Shown piece by piece: positions 40,107 through 49,794 of a stretch of 64,000 nt of DNA. Source of the DNA: Burkholderia cepacia (GTDB lineage: Bacteria; Pseudomonadota; Gammaproteobacteria; Burkholderiales; Burkholderiaceae); the NCBI RefSeq assembly GCF_029962485.1, contig NZ_CP073637.1, positions 1,550,001-1,614,000 of the forward strand, given 5' to 3'. The position numbers and the translations under genes are program-made. A model generated the notes under the pieces. That model ran no database searches. It worked only from the letters and a program-made list of their open reading frames with translations, and was not told the DNA's origin. Positions within the stretch are counted from its first letter, which is position 1, and each line of letters starts with the position of its first letter.

Positions 40107-42536
40107 ATGCAATTCCCTGAATCCTGGTTGAGAACCTTTGTCGACCCGCAGCTGACGACCGACGAACTGTCGCACGCGCTGACGATGGCGGGGCTCGAAG
40201 TCGAATCGCTGAGCAAGGCTGCGCCGCCGACGTCGAAGATCGTCGTCGGCCGCGTGCTCGAAGTCGTCAAGCATCCGGATGCGGACAAGCTCAATGTCTG
40301 CCAGGTCGACGCCGGCACCGGCGCGACGCTGAACATCGTCTGCGGCGCGCCGAACGTCGCGCCCGGCATCAAGGTGCCGGTTGCATTGGTCGGCGCGGAA
40401 CTGCCGCCGTCGGAAGAGGGCGGCAAGCCGTTCGCGATCAAGCTGTCGAAGCTGCGCGGCGTGGAGAGCCAGGGGATGCTGTGCTCGGCACGCGAACTCA
40501 AGCTGTCCGAGGACCACAGCGGCCTGCTGATCCTGCCGGAAGATACACCGGTCGGCCAGGACATCCGCGAGACGCTCAATCTTGACGACACGATCTTCGA
40601 AATCAAGCTGACGCCGAACAAGGCCGACTGCCTGTCCGTGTTCGGTATCGCGCGCGAGACGGCCGCGATCACCGGCGCGCCGCTGACGCCGGTCGACATC
40701 CGCCCGGTGCGCGTCGAGCTCGACGAAACGCTGCCGGTGCGTATCGCCGCGCCCGATCTGTGCGGCCGTTTCTCGGGTCGCGTGATCCGTGGCGTGAATG
40801 CGCACGCGAAGACGCCGCAGTGGATGGTCGAGCGCCTCGAGCGTTCGGGCCAGCGCAGCGTGTCCGCGCTCGTCGACATCTCGAACTACGTGATGTTCGA
40901 GCTCGGCCGCCCGTCGCACGTGTTCGATCTCGACAAGATCCATGGCGGTATCGAGGTGCGCTGGGGCAAGCGCGGCGAATCGCTGAAGCTGCTCAACGGC
41001 AACACCGTCGAACTCGACGAAACGGTCGGCGTGATTTCGGATGCCGCCCAAGTCGAGAGCCTGGCCGGCATCATGGGCGGCGACAGCACGGCCGTCACGC
41101 TCGATACGACCAACATCTATCTCGAAGCCGCGTTCTGGTGGCCGGACAGCATCCGCGGCCGCGCGCGCAAGTACAACTTCTCGACCGATGCGGCGCATCG
41201 CTTCGAGCGCGGTGTCGACTACGCGACGACCGTCGAGCACGTCGAGCGCATCACGCAACTGATTCTCGAGATCTGCGGCGGCAAGGCCGGCCCGGTCGAC
41301 GATCAGTCGGTGAGCCTGCCGCAGCGCGCGCCGGTGAAGATGCGCGTGTCGCGCGCGAACCGCATCATCGGTGTGAAGATCAGCGCCGACGAGATCGCCA
41401 GCATCTTCACGCGCCTCGCGTTGCCGTTCGAGCGTGAAGACGACGCATTCCTCGTCACGCCGCCGTCGCACCGCTTCGACATCGAGATCGAGGAAGACCT
41501 GATCGAGGAAGTGGCGCGCATCTACGGTTTCGAAAAGATTCCGGCGCGTCCGCCGGTCGCGACGAGCGAAATGCGCGCGACCAACGAGACGCGGCGCTCG
41601 ATCCACGACATCCGTCACGCGCTCGCCGCGCGCGACTACGCGGAAACCGTCAACTTCAGCTTCGTCGATGCGGAGTGGGAGCACGATTTCGCCGGCAACG
41701 ACAACCCGATCCGGTTGCTGAACCCGATCGCGAGCCAGCTTTCGGTGATGCGCACGACGCTGTTCGGCAGCCTGATCGCCGTGCTGCGCCACAACCTGAA
41801 CCGCCGTGCCGATCGCGTGCGCGTGTTCGAGTCGGGCCGCGTGTTCCTCGCCGATTCGTCGGTGAAGGCCGGCGAGCTGGCGGTCGAAGGTCATGCGCAA
41901 CCGAAGCGTGTCGGCGCGCTGGCGTACGGTCCGGCAGTTGACGAGCAGTGGGGCGTCGCTACCCGCGCGGTCGATTTCTTCGACGTGAAGGGCGATCTCG
42001 AGGCGCTGCTGGCGCCGGCCGCCGCACGCTTCGTGAAGGCAGAGCATCCGGCCCTCCATCCGGGCCGCAGCGCACGCATCGAGGTCGATGGCCGTGCGGT
42101 CGGCTGGATCGGCGAGCTGCACCCGCGCCTGATGCAGAAGTACGAGCTGCCGCACGCGCCGGTGATGTTCGAGATCGATGCGGACGCGCTGATTGCACGT
42201 GCGCTGCCGGCCCCGACCGACGTGTCGAAATTCCCGCCGGTCCGTCGCGATATCGCCGTTGTCGTCGATCAGGCGGTCGAGGTTCAGGCACTTTTCGACG
42301 AAATGAAGAAGGCGCTTGCCGAAGAGGCCTGCCGATTCGTTCAGAAGGTTGTACTCTTCGACGAATTTCGTGCAAAATCAAATACTTCCGGTGGTCTTGC
42401 CGCACACGAGAAGAGCCTTGCCTTCCGCGTGACGCTGCAGGACGCGGCTGGCACGCTACAGGACGAGGTCGTCGATCAGGCGATCCAGACGCTGGTCGAG
42501 CGGATGGCTCGTACCGGCGCCCGCCTGCGCGGCTAA
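40107..42536 (+). CDS. pheT: phenylalanyl-tRNA synthetase beta subunit
   Basis: Editing and tRNA-binding subunit of PheRS, 809 residues. Order: tRNA-binding OB domain (about 40-150, [20 protein letters not shown]), B3/B4 editing domain, B5 domain, a catalytic-like core and a C-terminal FDX-ACB anticodon domain (about 715-808, [17 protein letters not shown]). It follows pheS by 96 bases and is followed by a terminator. Confidence 0.97.
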   Translation: MQFPESWLRTFVDPQLTTDELSHALTMAGLEVESLSKAAPPTSKIVVGRVLEVVKHPDADKLNVCQVDAGTGATLNIVCGAPNVAPGIKVPVALVGAELPPSEEGGKPFAIKLSKLRGVESQGMLCSARELKLSEDHSGLLILPEDTPVGQDIRETLNLDDTIFEIKLTPNKADCLSVFGIARETAAITGAPLTPVDIRPVRVELDETLPVRIAAPDLCGRFSGRVIRGVNAHAKTPQWMVERLERSGQRSVSALVDISNYVMFELGRPSHVFDLDKIHGGIEVRWGKRGESLKLLNGNTVELDETVGVISDAAQVESLAGIMGGDSTAVTLDTTNIYLEAAFWWPDSIRGRARKYNFSTDAAHRFERGVDYATTVEHVERITQLILEICGGKAGPVDDQSVSLPQRAPVKMRVSRANRIIGVKISADEIASIFTRLALPFEREDDAFLVTPPSHRFDIEIEEDLIEEVARIYGFEKIPARPPVATSEMRATNETRRSIHDIRHALAARDYAETVNFSFVDAEWEHDFAGNDNPIRLLNPIASQLSVMRTTLFGSLIAVLRHNLNRRADRVRVFESGRVFLADSSVKAGELAVEGHAQPKRVGALAYGPAVDEQWGVATRAVDFFDVKGDLEALLAPAAARFVKAEHPALHPGRSARIEVDGRAVGWIGELHPRLMQKYELPHAPVMFEIDADALIARALPAPTDVSKFPPVRRDIAVVVDQAVEVQALFDEMKKALAEEACRFVQKVVLFDEFRAKSNTSGGLAAHEKSLAFRVTLQDAAGTLQDEVVDQAIQTLVERMARTGARLRG

Positions 42537-42545
42537 GGAGAGGGC

Positions 42546-42569
42546 CCGCCCGTTCGCGGGCGGCTTTTT
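42546..42569 (+). terminator. terminator between pheT and ihfA
   Basis: CCGCCCG-TTCG-CGGGCGG (42546-42563) closed by a stable UUCG tetraloop, then CTTTTT. ihfA expression would need read-through or an internal promoter. Confidence 0.8.
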
Positions 42570-42599
42570 CCCATCGTAAGTTTTGATTTAACGCGCTGT

Positions 42600-42995
42600 A
42601 TGGCAGATATGAACGACATGACCTCGAGTGAATTCGAAGCCCTCCTGACGGCGCAACGCAGCGCCATGAACCGCGACGCTTCGGCGCCGGCGTCCCCCGA
42701 GACGCCCACGCTGACGAAGGCGGAGCTGGCGGAGCTGCTGTTCGACAGCGTCGGGCTGAACAAGCGTGAAGCGAAGGACATGGTCGAGGCGTTTTTCGAG
42801 GTGATCCGCGACGCGCTCGAAAACGGCGAGAGCGTCAAGCTGTCGGGATTCGGTAATTTCCAGTTGCGCGACAAGCCGCAGCGTCCGGGCCGCAATCCGA
42901 AGACGGGCGAGGCGATTCCGATCGCGGCGCGCCGGGTGGTAACCTTCCACGCGAGCCAGAAGCTGAAGGCGCTGGTCGAAAACGGCGCGGAATAA
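42600..42995 (+). CDS. ihfA: integration host factor alpha subunit
   Basis: DNA-bending nucleoid protein, heterodimer partner of IhfB. The 131-residue chain carries the HU/IHF fold from residue 38 on ([45 protein letters not shown]). Residues 1-37 form an extra acidic, Ala/Pro-rich N-terminal tail absent from E. coli IhfA (99 residues). An internal ATG at 42663 would shorten it, but [16 protein letters not shown] reads as coding and is kept. It is followed by the merR-type gene, the same order as in E. coli pheT-ihfA. Confidence 0.93.
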   Translation: MADMNDMTSSEFEALLTAQRSAMNRDASAPASPETPTLTKAELAELLFDSVGLNKREAKDMVEAFFEVIRDALENGESVKLSGFGNFQLRDKPQRPGRNPKTGEAIPIAARRVVTFHASQKLKALVENGAE

Positions 42996-43056
42996 GCGCC
43001 GCACGCAGCAGTCTCCGCGCGGCCGCCGCGCACCCTTTACCGACGGTTAACCGACG

Positions 43057-43470
43057 ATGACCACTACGGTTGAGAAAGTCGTCTTGCCTCCGATTCCCGC
43101 GAAGCGCTACTTCACGATCGGTGAAGTCAGCGAACTGTGCGGGGTCAAGCCGCATGTGCTGCGTTATTGGGAACAGGAATTCACTCAGCTGCGGCCGGTG
43201 AAACGGCGCGGCAATCGTCGGTATTACCAGCATCACGAAGTGCTGCTGATCCGGCGGATTCGCGAGTTGCTCTACGAGCAGGGATTCACGATCAACGGTG
43301 CACGCAACCGGCTCGATTCGCCGGGTAGCGAGCGGGGCGCGGCGGAACCGGTCGAACCCGAGTTGCAGGCCGCCGACGTGCGTGTATCGGGCAAGCCGGG
43401 TGGAACCGTCGACGTCATCGCATTGCGGCAGGCGCTGCTCGACGTGATCGACGGACTGAAGCACGACTGA
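43057..43470 (+). CDS. MerR-family transcriptional regulator
   Basis: A 137-residue protein with an N-terminal MerR helix-turn-helix (about 18-85, YFTIGEVSELCGVKPHVLRY, then NRRYYQHHEVLLIRRIRELL). The C-terminal part is short and has no metal-binding cysteines, so it is of the small chaperone-like MerR type commonly linked to ihfA. Its targets are unknown. Confidence 0.9.
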   Translation: MTTTVEKVVLPPIPAKRYFTIGEVSELCGVKPHVLRYWEQEFTQLRPVKRRGNRRYYQHHEVLLIRRIRELLYEQGFTINGARNRLDSPGSERGAAEPVEPELQAADVRVSGKPGGTVDVIALRQALLDVIDGLKHD

Positions 43471-43500
43471 GCGCGCAGCGCGAACGAGATCAAAGGGAAA

Positions 43501-43532
43501 GCCCGGTTGGCGATGCGCCACTGGGCTTTTTT
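43501..43532 (+). terminator. terminator after the merR-type gene
   Basis: A composite stem with inner TGGCG-ATG-CGCCA (43508-43520) and outer GCCC/GGGC (43501-43504 and 43523-43526) is followed by TTTTTT. The convergent minus-strand lipoprotein gene ends 22 bases beyond it. Confidence 0.7.
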
Positions 43533-43553
43533 CATGGGCACCGCACGTACGCA

Positions 43554-45764
43554 TCAGCGCGACGCGAGCGGATCCTTCTGGCCCATGTCGACGACCAGCG
43601 TACCGTCCGGCAGCATCCGCACCGAGCCCTGCGCGACCTGGCTGCGGTAGCCGTACAGGTCGAAACGCATCGGGCCGGCCTCGGCCGAATTGCGGATCAG
43701 CGCGCGCACGTTCAGCTCGAGCACGTTGAACATCTTCATGTCGCCGCCTTCCATCCACATGTAGCTCGGCGCGTCGATCTGCGGCCGCTTCGGCGCGGGT
43801 GCGCCGGCCGCGCGCCGGAACGTGAGGCGCAGTCCGTCGCGCTCGACCGTGGCCTGCCCGAGCTTGCCGTTCAGCATCGGCGGCGGGAACACGGTGTATT
43901 GGTCGAGCACGAGCGTGTCGCCGCGCAGCTCCGCACCGCGCCGCTGCAGCGGCGTCAGCGACGCGAGCTCGATGCCGAGCGAGCGCAGGAGCTGCGCCTG
44001 CGGAATGCCGAGCACCGACACCTGTGCAGGTTTGAACGCGAGGTGCCGGTCGTCGAGTACCGTCAGCGAGCCCTTCATGTCGGTCGGCAGCCAGACGCCC
44101 GGCACGTGATTCCACAGCTTGATGCCGCCGTGGACGCGCAGGTTCTGGCCGTCCGCGCTCAGTTGCAGGTCGTTCAGCGAACGCGGCGAGTAGTCGAGCA
44201 GGTAGTTGTTGAACAGCGCGGACATCGCCTTCCACGACTCGACGACCGTGCCGCCGAGAATGCGGATGTCGTACTGGTTCGGATCGTCGAGATCGACGGG
44301 CTCACCGGGCCGCTTCGACACGAGCTCGACGTCGAGATCCTCGACATGGAAGCCGATATCGCCGGACAGGTTGAAGTCGACGTTGCGCAGATGGATCGTC
44401 GGGTTGCGGTTCGACACGTGCCGTTCGTTGAACGGCGTGGTCGAAGTGCGCCGCATCGCGACCTTTTGCATGCCGGGATGCAGGGTGTCCGCCGCGAGCG
44501 CATAGGCTTCCCAGTGCTGGCGCACGTCGCGCAGCGCGGACTGCTGCGTGGCGAGGAAGCTGTCGTTCAGGCGCGCGGTCGCGTTGCCGAGCAGCGCGCC
44601 GCTGGCCGGGCCCGTGTACGAGGGCATCCGGATCGCCATTGCACCGCTCTCATCGAAATTGAAGTAGCCGGCCGACACCTGGTCGCGATAGTGATACAGG
44701 TCGAACACGAACGTCTGGTCGCGCTTCGACGGATCGACAGGACCGATCAGGATGTCCGCGTTCATCGGCATCGAGCGCATGAACTTCACGTCGCCGCCGC
44801 GGATATACATCGCCTGCTGCGGTGCGCTCGCGGGCATCGCGAAGCCGGCATGCGTGCCGTCGTCGAGCTTCAGGTCGAGGCCGGCCGGCGTCACGCGCAG
44901 CGCGGTGATCGTGAGCTTCAGGCGCGGCGGCGGCATCAGCTTGTCGACCGCCATCACGAGATCGTCGCCGGCGAGCTGCGCGATCGGCGTCTGGACTTTC
45001 AGCAGATCGGCCATCTTCACGTTGGCCGCGCGCATCACCGGTTGCGCGTTGATGCCCGACACGCGTACGCCGGTCGGGTGGAACACGAGCTGGCTACCGT
45101 CGCGTATCGCAAGCGTGCCCGTCAGCGAGAACGGGACCCAACTGTCGCGCTGCATCTCGCCTTGAAGATGGATCACGCCGTCGCCGGCCGATACGGCCAG
45201 CTTGCGCAGCGGCGCGTTGCGGTAGCCGAAGATGTAGGTGTTGAAGAGGGCGGTCAGCTTCGCGTTGTCGAGCGTGACCGTGCCTTCGTGCACGTCGATC
45301 TGGAAGCTCGTCGGATCGTCGAACACGATCGGCGCGCCGGCCTGCGTCGGCACGAGCGTGGCCGACAACTGATGAATGAAGAAACCGAGGTTGTTGACGA
45401 TGCGGAAATCGACGTCGCGCAGGAACGTCATCGCGCCGTTCTGGCCCGAGTCACGCAGCGTGAACGGGCGCGGTTGCGTGAGGCTGAGCGACGCGACCGA
45501 CGGTACGGTGCGTGCGATCTGCTGCTCGCGTGCGAGGCGCTCGGCTTTGGTGCGTTCGATCTTCGTCGACGCGACCGAAGGGCTGCCGTCGCGCTGCGCG
45601 GCCGATTCCGCGCAGCCGGCGCAGAGCAGCGCGAGCGCAAGTGCGCCGCAGCCGAATACGCGGGACGCGGTGTGCGACGCCGGGGCGGCCGTGCGTCGCA
45701 GGCCGGACATCCAGTCGAAAATTGCCAAAGGCGAGCGATGGCCGCGCCGGACCGCATTCCGCAT
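43554..45764 (-). CDS. large lipoprotein with two tandem homologous domains, function unknown
   Basis: A 736-residue exported protein: basic N-terminus, hydrophobic signal and lipobox LLCAGC (Cys51). Two long, related domains follow: about residues 112-380 and 455-730. Shared landmarks are (F/H)LR(D/N)VDF, IxxxGxVxx...LxALFNxY, PPP(R/M)L, (I/M)x(R/E)GGDxK and FDLYxYRxQVxxG. They resemble beta-rich lipid-binding folds such as LmeA/DUF2993 only loosely. The start at 45764 follows GGAGAC; the frame itself opens to 45809. Likely at the inner leaflet of the outer membrane or in the periplasm. No operon partner. Confidence 0.75.
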   Translation of the reverse strand: MRNAVRRGHRSPLAIFDWMSGLRRTAAPASHTASRVFGCGALALALLCAGCAESAAQRDGSPSVASTKIERTKAERLAREQQIARTVPSVASLSLTQPRPFTLRDSGQNGAMTFLRDVDFRIVNNLGFFIHQLSATLVPTQAGAPIVFDDPTSFQIDVHEGTVTLDNAKLTALFNTYIFGYRNAPLRKLAVSAGDGVIHLQGEMQRDSWVPFSLTGTLAIRDGSQLVFHPTGVRVSGINAQPVMRAANVKMADLLKVQTPIAQLAGDDLVMAVDKLMPPPRLKLTITALRVTPAGLDLKLDDGTHAGFAMPASAPQQAMYIRGGDVKFMRSMPMNADILIGPVDPSKRDQTFVFDLYHYRDQVSAGYFNFDESGAMAIRMPSYTGPASGALLGNATARLNDSFLATQQSALRDVRQHWEAYALAADTLHPGMQKVAMRRTSTTPFNERHVSNRNPTIHLRNVDFNLSGDIGFHVEDLDVELVSKRPGEPVDLDDPNQYDIRILGGTVVESWKAMSALFNNYLLDYSPRSLNDLQLSADGQNLRVHGGIKLWNHVPGVWLPTDMKGSLTVLDDRHLAFKPAQVSVLGIPQAQLLRSLGIELASLTPLQRRGAELRGDTLVLDQYTVFPPPMLNGKLGQATVERDGLRLTFRRAAGAPAPKRPQIDAPSYMWMEGGDMKMFNVLELNVRALIRNSAEAGPMRFDLYGYRSQVAQGSVRMLPDGTLVVDMGQKDPLASR

Positions 45765-46058
45765 CGTCTGTCTCCATGTCTTGTCGTGATCGACGGCGGC
45801 GCGTGCCACTGCACGGCGCGAGCGTCGATGCCGTGCAGTGTGTCATAGCGTGCTAGAGCGGCGTTACCAAACAACGGGCGCCCGGGCGTGGTGCGCCGGC
45901 GGGCGGCGGGACAATGGATTCGCGGTGGTCGGGCGGCCGGATCAAACGGTCGTTTGGTTTTTGCCGGGCGTCGGCCGGGGCTTTTTGCGGCGACCGGGCA
46001 AATCCGTCGCGAGCCTTGGCTGGCGCAGGTTTGCCCGGATGGGCGATACGGTGGCCGG

Positions 46059-46937
46059 TCAGACCAGCAGGCGCTGCCGGATCGCGTTCTGCGTGGCCTG
46101 GTCGAGTTGCAGGCCGTTCTCGATATACGACGCCATCGAGCCGTACGAAGTCGTGACCTGATCGAATGCCGCTTGCAGATAGTCGGCGTGTGCGCCTTGC
46201 AATGCGGTCATCATGTCCGCTGCATTCTGCCCACCGGCTTTTTGGGCCTGGGCGACGGAGGCGGCGATTTCGGCCGCGCTGTACGTGTTGGTGAGCAGGT
46301 AGTCGTCGACGATCGTTTGCTGCGGGACGCCGACGATCGTGTGCAGGATGGCGGTTGCCCAGCCGGTGCGATCCTTGCCGGCCGTGCAATGGAACACCAG
46401 GTTTTCACCCGTGCCGGCGAAGCCGGTGAACAGCGCGTGATAGCTCGCATGCGCCGTGTCCGACGTCACGAACGCGCGGTACATGCTCAGCATGAAAGCG
46501 GTCGCGGTTGCGCCGCTGGTCGGGAGCGGATCGATGCTGGCGGCGCCGAGCACGTTGAGGTTTTGCCAGACGGCACCGGCGAGCGTCACATCCGGTTGCG
46601 TCTTGATTTCGGCGGGCGTGCGCAGGTCGCAGATCTGCTTGATGCCGAGCGTGCCGACGGTCGCGACGTCGGCGCTGGACAGCGCGAGCGCAGACGAGCG
46701 GTAGATCACGCCTTTCTTCATCTTTGCGCCGCCGGTCGTTGCATAGCCGGTGCCGTCCGGCCCGGCCGTGTCGCGAAAGTTCGATACCGAAGCCAGCCGC
46801 GGTGTCGTGACCGGTGCGACCGAGATCGAGTCGCCGCCGCATGCCGATAGCAGCGACGCGCTCCCCAGCGCCACGCCTATCGTGCCGGCGCTCAGCCGGA
46901 GAAATTGTCGACGGGAGATTTCGTTTTTCTGATGCAT
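46059..46937 (-). CDS. tyrosine-phosphatase-like lipoprotein (Tat signal)
   Basis: A 292-residue exported protein of the dual-specificity/Y_phosphatase3 type. The N-terminus has a twin-arginine signal (SRRQFLRLS) and lipobox LLSAC (Cys33). The catalytic loop is HCTAGKDRTG with Cys184 and Arg190 (CX5R), preceded by FRDTAG and CDLRTPAE typical of this family. Relatives act on phosphotyrosine or phosphoinositides; the periplasmic substrate is unknown. Confidence 0.85.
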   Translation of the reverse strand: MHQKNEISRRQFLRLSAGTIGVALGSASLLSACGGDSISVAPVTTPRLASVSNFRDTAGPDGTGYATTGGAKMKKGVIYRSSALALSSADVATVGTLGIKQICDLRTPAEIKTQPDVTLAGAVWQNLNVLGAASIDPLPTSGATATAFMLSMYRAFVTSDTAHASYHALFTGFAGTGENLVFHCTAGKDRTGWATAILHTIVGVPQQTIVDDYLLTNTYSAAEIAASVAQAQKAGGQNAADMMTALQGAHADYLQAAFDQVTTSYGSMASYIENGLQLDQATQNAIRQRLLV

Positions 46938-47256
46938 TCAATGCCCTTTGTCGAAGACGGTTACAAGACGTCGCGACCGCGGGGTGACCGAAGCCGCCGC
47001 CTGTCTCGCGCAACGCGGCAAAGCCGGGCGGGCCGGATCGATCGGCATGCAGTCGGACGGTTCGCCGGGCGCGTCGATCTCGCGCCGGCTAACCGCACGG
47101 TAGCGATTTACGGCGAATCGGCCATCGTCCTTTTTGATGAGAAACGTGGCTGACGCGGGCCGTGCATCACCGAATACGATCGGTGTTGACGGCGAGGTAA
47201 GATCGACATCAGTGGCTGGTTCGATCACAACACGGTAGCCATCACGGGGAAGCGCC
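46938..47256. other. intergenic region, no gene assigned
   Basis: These 319 bases separate the divergent phosphatase and methyltransferase genes. I see no RNA gene or recognisable operator. A minus-strand frame (46938-47258) is open but overlaps the methyltransferase start and resembles no family. Confidence 0.45.
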
Positions 47257-47970
47257 ATGGACCTGAAGGAAGTCGACGTTTTGGGTGCGGGGGTAGGCGA
47301 TCACTGGTACTACGCGTCGAAGGCGAGCGCGATCCGACGGTTTCTGGGCGGGGCGGGCGCGAACCGGATCCTCGACGTTGGAGCGGGCTCCGGCTTTTTC
47401 TCGAAGCACCTGCTGGAGCGCACGCAGGCATCGGAAGCGTGGTGTGTCGATACAAGCTACGCCGACGATACCGACGAGGAGACGGCCGGCAAGCCCATTC
47501 ACTTTCGGCGATCCGTCGAACGCTTCGATGCCGATCTCGTGTTGCTGATGGATGTGCTCGAGCATGTCGACGACGACGTCGGTCTGCTGACGCAGTACGT
47601 GAGGGGCGCGCCTTCGGGCAGCCGGTTCCTGATCACGGTGCCGGCGTTCCAGTTTCTCTGGAGCGGCCATGATGATTTTCTCGAGCACAAGCGCCGCTAT
47701 ACGTTAGGCAGTCTCGAGGAGGTGGTGCGTCGCGCGGGGCTCGACGTCGAGCACGGCGCTTATTATTTCGGTCTCACGTTTCCGCTGGCGGCCGCGTTGC
47801 GGCTCGGCGAGCGTGCGCGTCGGCAGCCGCGCGAGCCGGCATCGCAACTGCGCCTTCACCATCCGCTCGTCAACGGCCTGCTCAAGGCGATCTGTCGCAT
47901 CGAGTTGCCGATGTTCCGCTTCAATCGCGTCGCCGGATTGACGGTCATCTGTGTGGCGCGCAAGCGGTGA
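47257..47970 (+). CDS. class I SAM-dependent methyltransferase
   Basis: A 237-residue methyltransferase: motif I ILDVGAGSGFFSKHLL near residues 34-50, VLLMDVLEHVDDD as motif II, and VPAFQFLWSGHDDFLEHKRR, which resembles methyltransferases of the Methyltransf_12/23 group acting on lipids or polysaccharides. Substrate unknown. The ATG at 47257 is used, although the Shine-Dalgarno sequence (GGGGAAG) is modest. Confidence 0.83.
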   Translation: MDLKEVDVLGAGVGDHWYYASKASAIRRFLGGAGANRILDVGAGSGFFSKHLLERTQASEAWCVDTSYADDTDEETAGKPIHFRRSVERFDADLVLLMDVLEHVDDDVGLLTQYVRGAPSGSRFLITVPAFQFLWSGHDDFLEHKRRYTLGSLEEVVRRAGLDVEHGAYYFGLTFPLAAALRLGERARRQPREPASQLRLHHPLVNGLLKAICRIELPMFRFNRVAGLTVICVARKR

Positions 47971-48130
47971 ATGCGATGCAAGGGCCGTGAGGTCGGTGCG
48001 CAAGGCGTGCCGCCATGCGCACGGGCACGGGCAGCCGTGCCGTCAGGCCAAAAAATTTCACAAGAACATTCACAAAATGCATGCGACCCGATTCTAAATC
48101 GGAACAGTGTCTGTTATACTTTTCTTCTTT

Positions 48131-48207
<77 letters not shown>

Positions 48208-48214
48208 GACAAAG

Positions 48215-48249
48215 AACCCGCGTCAGCACAGGCTGGCGCGGGTTTTTTC
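48215..48249 (+). terminator. terminator of tRNA-Pro
   Basis: A 13-bp stem with one G-U pair (48215-48227 with 48232-48244), 4-base loop, then TTTTTT. It starts 8 bases after the tRNA. Confidence 0.88.
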
Positions 48250-48348
48250 TTGCCCGTCGCTTTTTTGCACATCGCGGCGCGGCCCCGGTAAAATGCAAGG
48301 TTGATCCACGGAAAGCGCCGTGATTTAGCGGAAGAGGATTCCCCGAAC

Positions 48349-49557
48349 ATGACTGATCTTCGTCTTACCATGCGGTTCGCTGCAGTGCTCGCCACCGGCG
48401 CGCTCGTCGCCGGTTGCGGTACGTCGTCGCCCACGAAAGTGGACTACAAGAGCGATTCGAAATCGAAGGAAGCGTCGCTCGCAGTGCCGCCCAACATGCT
48501 CGACGAGACGGCCGATCAGCGTTCGCTGCCGCCCCAGGGCGGCGCGACTTCCCTGTCTGCGCTTCAGCAGGTCCAGCAGGCAGCGCCTGCGCTCGACACC
48601 GTCGCGCCGACCGTGACCGGCATGCATATCCAGCGCGATGGCACCGAGAGCTGGCTCGTGATCGACGCCAAGCAGCCGGCCGACATCTGGCCGCAGGTCC
48701 GCCGGTTCTGGCAGGAGCAGGGCTTCCTGCTCGTGGTCGACCAGCGCGACAAGGGCGTGATGGAAACCGACTGGAACGAAACCCACCCGCAGATCAACGA
48801 CGGCCTGATCCGCAGCGTGATCTCGAAGGCGATGGGCAACTCGTACGTGACGGCCGAACGCAACAAGTACCGCACGCGCCTCGATTCGGCGCCGAACGGC
48901 GGCACCTACGTGTTCATCAGCCAGAAGGGCATGCGCGAGGCGATCACGGGTGCGAACAACGATTCGAGCAAGTGGGAGCCGAAGCCGAACGATCCGGCGC
49001 TCGAGACTGAATACCTGAAGCGGTTGATGGCCGTGCTCGCGCAGAATGCACAGCGCGCGAAGAACGGCGAACCGCCGATCGCGAACATCAAGGACAACAC
49101 GGTACCGGCGGAGAAGAAGGCCGACGCCGACGCATCGTCGAAGGCTGCCGCGGCGGTCGCCGCGCAGAACGTCACGCGCACGTCGGCACAAGGCAACGAC
49201 GCGGCCGACGCGGCTGTGCCGTCCGAAGTCACGCTCGGCGAGCCGTACGATCGGTCGTGGCTGCACGTCGGCCTCGCGCTCGATCGCGCGAACTTCACGG
49301 TCGACGATCGCGATCGCACGAAGGGTCTGTATTTCGTGCGCTACGTCGATCCGAAGGATCTGACCTCGGCCGAGCAGGGCTTCTGGAGCCAGCTGTTCCA
49401 CGGCAAGAAGGAAAAGCAGGCGAAGCAGTACCGCGTCAACGTGAAGGCGGTCACGGCCGACCAGACGCGCGTTGCGATCGTCGACGATGCGGGGGCGATC
49501 GACACGACGTCGGCGGCACGCCAGATCATGGGGCTGCTCGTGAATCAGCTGCGCTGA
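48349..49557 (+). CDS. bamC: outer-membrane assembly lipoprotein BamC
   Basis: Accessory lipoprotein of the BAM beta-barrel assembly complex, 402 residues. The lipobox LVAGC (Cys23) gives outer-membrane anchoring. Two helix-grip NlpB domains follow (about 90-195 and 300-400), joined by an Ala/Lys-rich linker of about 60 residues. The ATG at 48349 follows GAAGAGGA; the frame opens slightly upstream (48301). A terminator follows. Confidence 0.9.
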   Translation: MTDLRLTMRFAAVLATGALVAGCGTSSPTKVDYKSDSKSKEASLAVPPNMLDETADQRSLPPQGGATSLSALQQVQQAAPALDTVAPTVTGMHIQRDGTESWLVIDAKQPADIWPQVRRFWQEQGFLLVVDQRDKGVMETDWNETHPQINDGLIRSVISKAMGNSYVTAERNKYRTRLDSAPNGGTYVFISQKGMREAITGANNDSSKWEPKPNDPALETEYLKRLMAVLAQNAQRAKNGEPPIANIKDNTVPAEKKADADASSKAAAAVAAQNVTRTSAQGNDAADAAVPSEVTLGEPYDRSWLHVGLALDRANFTVDDRDRTKGLYFVRYVDPKDLTSAEQGFWSQLFHGKKEKQAKQYRVNVKAVTADQTRVAIVDDAGAIDTTSAARQIMGLLVNQLR

Positions 49558-49578
49558 TCGCGGTACCTCCCTGCATCA

Positions 49579-49609
49579 CCAAAAAGCCCGCCATTCGGCG
49601 GGCTTTTTT
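49579..49609 (+). terminator. terminator of bamC
   Basis: Perfect stem GCCCGCC-ATTC-GGCGGGC (49586-49603) with A-run on the left and TTTTTT on the right. Confidence 0.9.
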
Positions 49610-49665
49610 CATGGCTGCTTGCTCCGGTGTGAGCATGTGCGAGCGGGTCGGTCCCTCCTGGTGAC

Positions 49666-49688
49666 GTTACGTAACATCCGCGCGTTAC
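49666..49688. promoter_or_regulatory. palindrome and repeat upstream of the sigma-54 promoter (candidate activator site)
   Basis: The perfect palindrome GTTACGTAAC (49666-49675) lies about 125 bases upstream of the predicted start, and CGTTACG occurs twice (49665-49671 and 49682-49688), 17 bases apart. This distance is usual for sigma-54 enhancer-binding proteins. The protein is unknown. Confidence 0.4.
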
Positions 49689-49768
49689 GGCGGCAGAACA
49701 CGTGTCACATTGTCTCGGACATCGAAAAATATCCTTTTAAATCAACGAAATGATCGGCGTGCGAGGGC

Positions 49769-49784
49769 TGGCATGCAACCTGCT
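49769..49784 (+). promoter_or_regulatory. sigma-54 (RpoN) -24/-12 promoter
   Basis: TGGCATGCAACCTGCT matches the consensus TGGCACG-N4-TTGCW at 10 of 12 fixed positions. The invariant GG (49770-49771) and GC (49782-49783) are 10 bases apart, which is exactly the required spacing. Transcription should start near 49795. Confidence 0.75.
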
Positions 49785-49794
49785 TTATATGTTG

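Noticed and set aside
38856..42155. 1099-codon open frame antisense to pheS and pheT
   Set aside because: It is the mirror of high-GC third-position coding on the plus strand; its Arg/Asp/Val-rich composition matches no family, and pheST is certain.
46938..47258. 106-codon minus-strand frame before the methyltransferase
   Set aside because: Overlaps the methyltransferase start, has no ribosome site and only weakly protein-like composition. Not excluded, but unsupported.
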